Shown here: positions 19,560 to 22,757 of the stretch, in pieces
How the letters are laid out: the number at the start of each line of letters is the position of its first letter
Numbering within the stretch: the stretch's first letter is position 1
Virus record (IMG/VR): IMGVR_UViG_3300044825_001413
Span: 1-22,757 of that record
DNA from: a virus
DNA length: 22,757 bases
Strand: one strand, 5' to 3'
Made by a program: the position numbers and the translations under genes
Notes under the pieces: generated by a model
Seen by the model: the letters and a program-made list of their open reading frames with translations, nothing else
What the model was told of the DNA's origin: nothing
Database searches by the model: none

Positions 19560-22064
19560 CTACTCGGGAGAGGGGATCTCCTCGGGCGCCGCCGAACACC
19601 GGCAGTTCACCACGAGGGAGGCGGGCGCCGCGAGGTCGCCCGGGAACCGGAGCGTCGCGCCGTCCACGAACGAGGAGCCGATCGGGACGGTCTTCCCGTC
19701 GATCTCGACGTGCGCCTCGCGGACCGCCGCGTCGCCCGCCGTGATCCACGTCGTCGCCTTCACGCCCGACCGGAGCATCGTCTCCTGCCGGACCGCGTTC
19801 ACGGTCTGCGCGGACTCGGTGCGGGCGATCGTGAGCGAGCGCCGCTGCTCGACCGCCCACCGCTCCTCGATCCGCTCCTGAATCCCGCGCACGTCGTCGC
19901 CCGCGTCGAGGCCCTTCGCGACCGCCTGACGCACGTCGCCGATCGTCTTCTCGGCGACGCCGCGGACGAGGATCTGCTTCTTGCGGATCAGTTCGACGAG
20001 GGCGGGGTCGCCCTGCGGAGCCTGAACGAACGCGCCGCCGAGTTCGGGCTTGATCCCCGCCTCGGCGTCGGCCGCGACCTTGCGGTACACGGGGTCGAGC
20101 ATCTTCACGAGGCGGTCGGACCACGCCGCCTTCCGGCTCGCGATCCACTCGTCCCACGTCTGCCGCGAGGGGGCGCGGGCGGACCGGTCCGCCCAGAACG
20201 CCCGGATCTCGCCGTAGACCTCGCGGAGCCACGAACGGTATCGGAGGCCGATCCGGCTCTCGCCCTGATCCATAACCTTCGCGATCCCGCGCCACCGGGC
20301 GAGGCGCCCCTCGCGGCCGGGCACGGGCTCGGCCCGGTTCTCGGCGGGGGCGTTTACACGCGGGGGCTCCGCGGGCGGGGGCGGGGGCTTCCCTCCGCCC
20401 GCGGGCGGAACCGGCGGAGGGGCCGGGGGTTCGGGAGGCTTCTCCTCCGAGAGCGTCTCCGCGGGCCCGACGATCGCCGTCGCCTGATCGGGCGTGAGAG
20501 GGAACGCGACGAGGAGGATCTGCTTCGCGGACTCCGGCGGGAGTTCCTTCGCGACGACCGCCTTCACCACGTCCACGAGAGAGGCGACTTGCGCCCCGTT
20601 GTACGCGGTCTGCGCGGGGTTGACGCCCGCCGCCGCGGTCTCGGCCGCGACGGGCTTCCCCGCGCCGCCGTCGCCCGTGGGAGCGGGGACGGGCGGGGGC
20701 GTGCCGGGCCCGGCGCCCGCGCCGGACTTGCCCGAGCCCGCCGCCTTCTCGTCCTGCGGGATCGCGTCGGGGTTCGTCTTCGGAGCCCCGCCCTCGCCCG
20801 CGGGGACGTCGCCCGCGCCCATGCCGGAGAGGAGACCGGCGGAGACGTCCGGCAGGGGGGCGAGCCCGGCCGCGACCGTGCCGACGTCGCCGCCCTCGAC
20901 CTTCGGCATCCCGAGGTCGAACTTGTCGGAGACGACGTTCAGGGGGTACCCCATGCGGGCCGCCCGCTCGGCGACCTCCCACCGGGTCGTGACGTCATCG
21001 CGGAGCGCCTCGACCGAGGCGAGGTCGAACGCGACGCCGAGGTTCGTATCGACGGTCGCGAACGTCTTCGTCGAGAGGGCGTCCTCGACCACGCGGGCGA
21101 TCGGGAGGATCGCATCCTCCCAGAGCGTGCGCCGCGCCGCCCGCGCCGTCGCGTAGGAGACGTCGCCCTGCTCGGCGAGGTAGTACGGGGGCACGCCGTA
21201 GACGGTCGCGATCTGCTTCCGCGAGAGCCCGCGGGTCTCGATGTACGCGAGATCCTTCGCGTTCACCGTGACGGGGAGGTACTTCAGGCCGCCCTCTAGG
21301 ACGGCGACCTTCCCGGCGTTGCGGTCCCCCTTGTGCCGGTCCTCCCACTCCTGACGCATTTCCTTCCGCTGCTTCGGCGTCAGGGCGCCGTCGGTCGTCA
21401 GCACGCCGCCCGGGTCCGCGCCGTTCGCGTACAGAGCGTCCGTGAACCTCTGCGCCCGGAGGTCGATCTTGTACCCGAGGCGGGCCGCGTCGAGGGGCGA
21501 GAGCCCGCGGGTCGGCTCGTAGGGGTTGAAGAACCGAAGGTGCGTCACGGAGTCGAGGGGGAACGCCTTCTCTCCCGTGGAGAGTTTGACCTTCCACCCG
21601 ATCTGCTTCTTCGTCTCGCGGTTCTCGTCGGGCTCGACGCACCGGCCGGGGACCGCCCAGAGGCGCTCGGGCATCTTGCCCGGCCGCGTCGGGTTCTCGT
21701 TCGCGTCCGTCGAGAGGAGGAAGACCTCGCCGTCGAGGAGCCACCACGTCAGGAGGGCGTCGAGGAACTCGCGCCGCGACTGAAGGGGGTTCGGCTTGCG
21801 GAGCAGGGACGCGAGCGCCCCCTTCTCCCCGCCCGCCGTGTCCTTGACGGTCTTCCCGTCCCACGTCGCCGCGAGCGTGATCTGCGCGAGGTTGCGCGAG
21901 ATCAGGGAGACGCACCGGTAGACCGCCTCGTGCGAGGAGTAGGGGCGCGAGTCGTCCCCGGCCTCCGCCGTGAGCGTGCGCCGCACCGCGTTCGCCCACG
22001 AGGGATCGTGGTACCCGCGCTCGGGGAGGCGGGGCCGGAACAGGCGGGCGAGCGGGTTCCGCAT
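19560..22064 (-). CDS. Portal protein fused to MuF-type head morphogenesis domain
   Basis: 834 aa from ATG 22064, with GAGG 10 nt upstream. Residues 1-380 are an HK97-type portal (SSHEAVYRCVSLISRNLA near 43-60, RFFNPYEPTRGLSPLDAARLG, YGVPPYYLAEQGDVSYATA). Residues about 380-480 are a Gly/Pro linker. A segment NGAQVASLVDVVKAV, then ILLVAFPLTPDQA, is also seen in other portals. A second Pro-rich linker (about 540-570) contains a copy of the dispersed motif. Residues about 580-834 are MuF-like, ending in ARTESAQTVNAVRQ, HVEIDGKTVP and VVNCRCSA. In many phages portal and MuF are separate genes; here one product would carry both into each of the 12 portal subunits, unless it is processed. Confidence 0.9.
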   Translation of the reverse strand: MRNPLARLFRPRLPERGYHDPSWANAVRRTLTAEAGDDSRPYSSHEAVYRCVSLISRNLAQITLAATWDGKTVKDTAGGEKGALASLLRKPNPLQSRREFLDALLTWWLLDGEVFLLSTDANENPTRPGKMPERLWAVPGRCVEPDENRETKKQIGWKVKLSTGEKAFPLDSVTHLRFFNPYEPTRGLSPLDAARLGYKIDLRAQRFTDALYANGADPGGVLTTDGALTPKQRKEMRQEWEDRHKGDRNAGKVAVLEGGLKYLPVTVNAKDLAYIETRGLSRKQIATVYGVPPYYLAEQGDVSYATARAARRTLWEDAILPIARVVEDALSTKTFATVDTNLGVAFDLASVEALRDDVTTRWEVAERAARMGYPLNVVSDKFDLGMPKVEGGDVGTVAAGLAPLPDVSAGLLSGMGAGDVPAGEGGAPKTNPDAIPQDEKAAGSGKSGAGAGPGTPPPVPAPTGDGGAGKPVAAETAAAGVNPAQTAYNGAQVASLVDVVKAVVAKELPPESAKQILLVAFPLTPDQATAIVGPAETLSEEKPPEPPAPPPVPPAGGGKPPPPPAEPPRVNAPAENRAEPVPGREGRLARWRGIAKVMDQGESRIGLRYRSWLREVYGEIRAFWADRSARAPSRQTWDEWIASRKAAWSDRLVKMLDPVYRKVAADAEAGIKPELGGAFVQAPQGDPALVELIRKKQILVRGVAEKTIGDVRQAVAKGLDAGDDVRGIQERIEERWAVEQRRSLTIARTESAQTVNAVRQETMLRSGVKATTWITAGDAAVREAHVEIDGKTVPIGSSFVDGATLRFPGDLAAPASLVVNCRCSAAPEEIPSPE
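20351..20360 (+). promoter_or_regulatory. Dispersed 10-bp motif, copy 6
   Basis: The plus strand reads cgtttacacg. It lies in the Pro-rich linker of the portal-MuF gene, read as Arg-Val-Asn (CGT GTA AAC) on the coding strand, the same reading as copy 3. The flanks are entirely G/C-rich. Confidence 0.55.
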
Positions 22065-22127
22065 GGGGAGCGGGCCTCGGGTTGCGACGGGTCGAACGAG
22101 GGGAGCCTACGCGACGCCGGGGACGAC

Positions 22128-22757
22128 CTACCAGACCGAGAGCCGGGGCACGCTCGACGTCCGTCCGACGTGCCCGCCGACCGCGAGGGCGATCGCGTCC
22201 GCGTCGTCGGGCGACCGGCCGATCCGGGCCTTGATCCGATCCTTCGGTTCCAGACGCTTCGACCGACCCGAGAACCGGTACGTCGGCGCGAGGAGTTCCT
22301 CCTCGACCCCATCGTCGGGATCGAACGCCGCCTCGTCTCGGAGCCAATCGCGGAGGCGCCACCAGAGTTCGGTCCGGCGGTCCGCCCACTCCGCGGGGTC
22401 CGTCGCCTTCGCCCCGAAATCGTTGACGAGGATCTCGACGTCGGGCGCGAGCCGCCCCGCCTCCTGCTCGTCGTTCAGCGTGTCCACCACGGACGCGCCG
22501 ACGCCGCCGGTATCGACCGCGATCGAGACCGCGCCCCACTCCTTCGCGATCTCGATCGCTCGGAGGGCGACGGTCTTCCCGTCCGCCTTGTGAATCACGC
22601 CGCCCGTCGGCCGGAACACCTTCGGTCCCCGCGCGACCCAGATCCGCGTCGAGTCGTCGCCGAACCGCGCCACGTCCACGCCGAGCCGCCGCGGGATCTC
22701 GGGGGCGGGCTCGACCCCTGCCGCGAACCTCGCCCGCGAGCGGGAGAGGTGTTCGTA
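22128..22757 (-). CDS. Terminase large subunit, nuclease domain, partial (5' end outside window)
   Basis: An open frame enters from the right edge and ends at TAG 22130-22128, with 209 residues visible. GVDVARFGDDST, IAVDTGGVGASVVD and SPDDADAIALA carry the three acidic positions of the RNase H-like nuclease domain of large terminases, which cuts concatemeric DNA during packaging. The N-terminal ATPase domain is not in the window. The ATG at 22679 is internal to the frame (GVDVAR is contiguous with upstream coding), so it is not the start. The portal gene follows after 63 bp that hold only its Shine-Dalgarno. Confidence 0.9.
   Translation of the reverse strand, partial: YEHLSRSRARFAAGVEPAPEIPRRLGVDVARFGDDSTRIWVARGPKVFRPTGGVIHKADGKTVALRAIEIAKEWGAVSIAVDTGGVGASVVDTLNDEQEAGRLAPDVEILVNDFGAKATDPAEWADRRTELWWRLRDWLRDEAAFDPDDGVEEELLAPTYRFSGRSKRLEPKDRIKARIGRSPDDADAIALAVGGHVGRTSSVPRLSVW

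Noticed and set aside
2991-20360. LacI/CcpA-type operator reading of the 10-bp motif (half-site TGTAAACG)
   Set aside because: The second half-site needed for a full operator is absent at all six copies, so assigning it to that family is not justified.
18798-21299. Long plus-strand open frame opposite the portal and protease genes
   Set aside because: Same antisense effect; the minus strand encodes recognisable portal-MuF and protease domains here.
1-22757. Apparent abundance of GATC across the window
   Set aside because: Most copies come from a G-ending codon followed by ATC (Ile), so codon bias explains much of it. A codon-shuffled count would be needed before claiming selection.

Overview
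The window is one continuous block of a tailed-phage (siphovirus-type, HK97-fold) genome or prophage. Every gene I can support is on the minus strand, so transcription runs from high to low coordinates. The DNA is very GC-rich, GTG starts are about as common as ATG, and neighbouring genes often overlap by 4 bases (ATGA or GTGA). Most starts have a GGAG/GAGG-type Shine-Dalgarno. Two lipoproteins with a downstream membrane segment, one with unimolecular-spanin topology, suggest a Gram-negative host. I cannot name the host. No integrase, tRNA, rRNA, CRISPR array or insertion sequence was seen.

Layout in the direction of transcription: large terminase (its N-terminal part lies outside the window), portal fused to a MuF-type domain, prohead protease, major capsid protein, small decoration-like protein, head-tail connector, HK97-gp10-like tail completion protein, tail terminator, major tail protein. 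A strong terminator hairpin (13828-13857) follows. Next is a small unit with two sigma70-like promoters and a nested pair of in-frame starts (12995-13744). It looks like a moron inserted between the tail tube and tail chaperone genes. The tail module then resumes: tail assembly chaperone with a likely -1 frameshift product carrying a zinc-ribbon-like extension, tape measure protein, a minor tail protein, a 1119-aa tail hub/tip protein with a Cys-rich C-terminus, and a small protein of unknown role.

From 5197 down to 2964 there is a membrane/lysis-like group: a TM plus coiled-coil protein, a calcineurin-like phosphoesterase, and two lipoproteins with a second membrane segment. No endolysin was recognised. 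After a 150-bp intergenic region with a 16-bp inverted repeat come DNA-metabolism genes: a DUF1599/Nmad1-like protein, two unknowns (one ending in an SSB-like acidic tip), a RecB/Cas4-like nuclease with Fe-S cysteines, and a phage ssDNA-binding-like protein running off the left edge.

The most unexpected feature is a 10-bp word, CGTTTACACG, near-palindromic and AT-rich in its centre. It occurs six times, in both orientations, across the structural genes and intergenic regions. Four copies lie inside coding sequence and use Val codons that are uncommon here. One copy exactly fills the gap between a Shine-Dalgarno and its start codon. One sits between a terminator and a promoter. This resembles a dispersed protein-binding site such as a stoperator-like operator, but its function is unknown.
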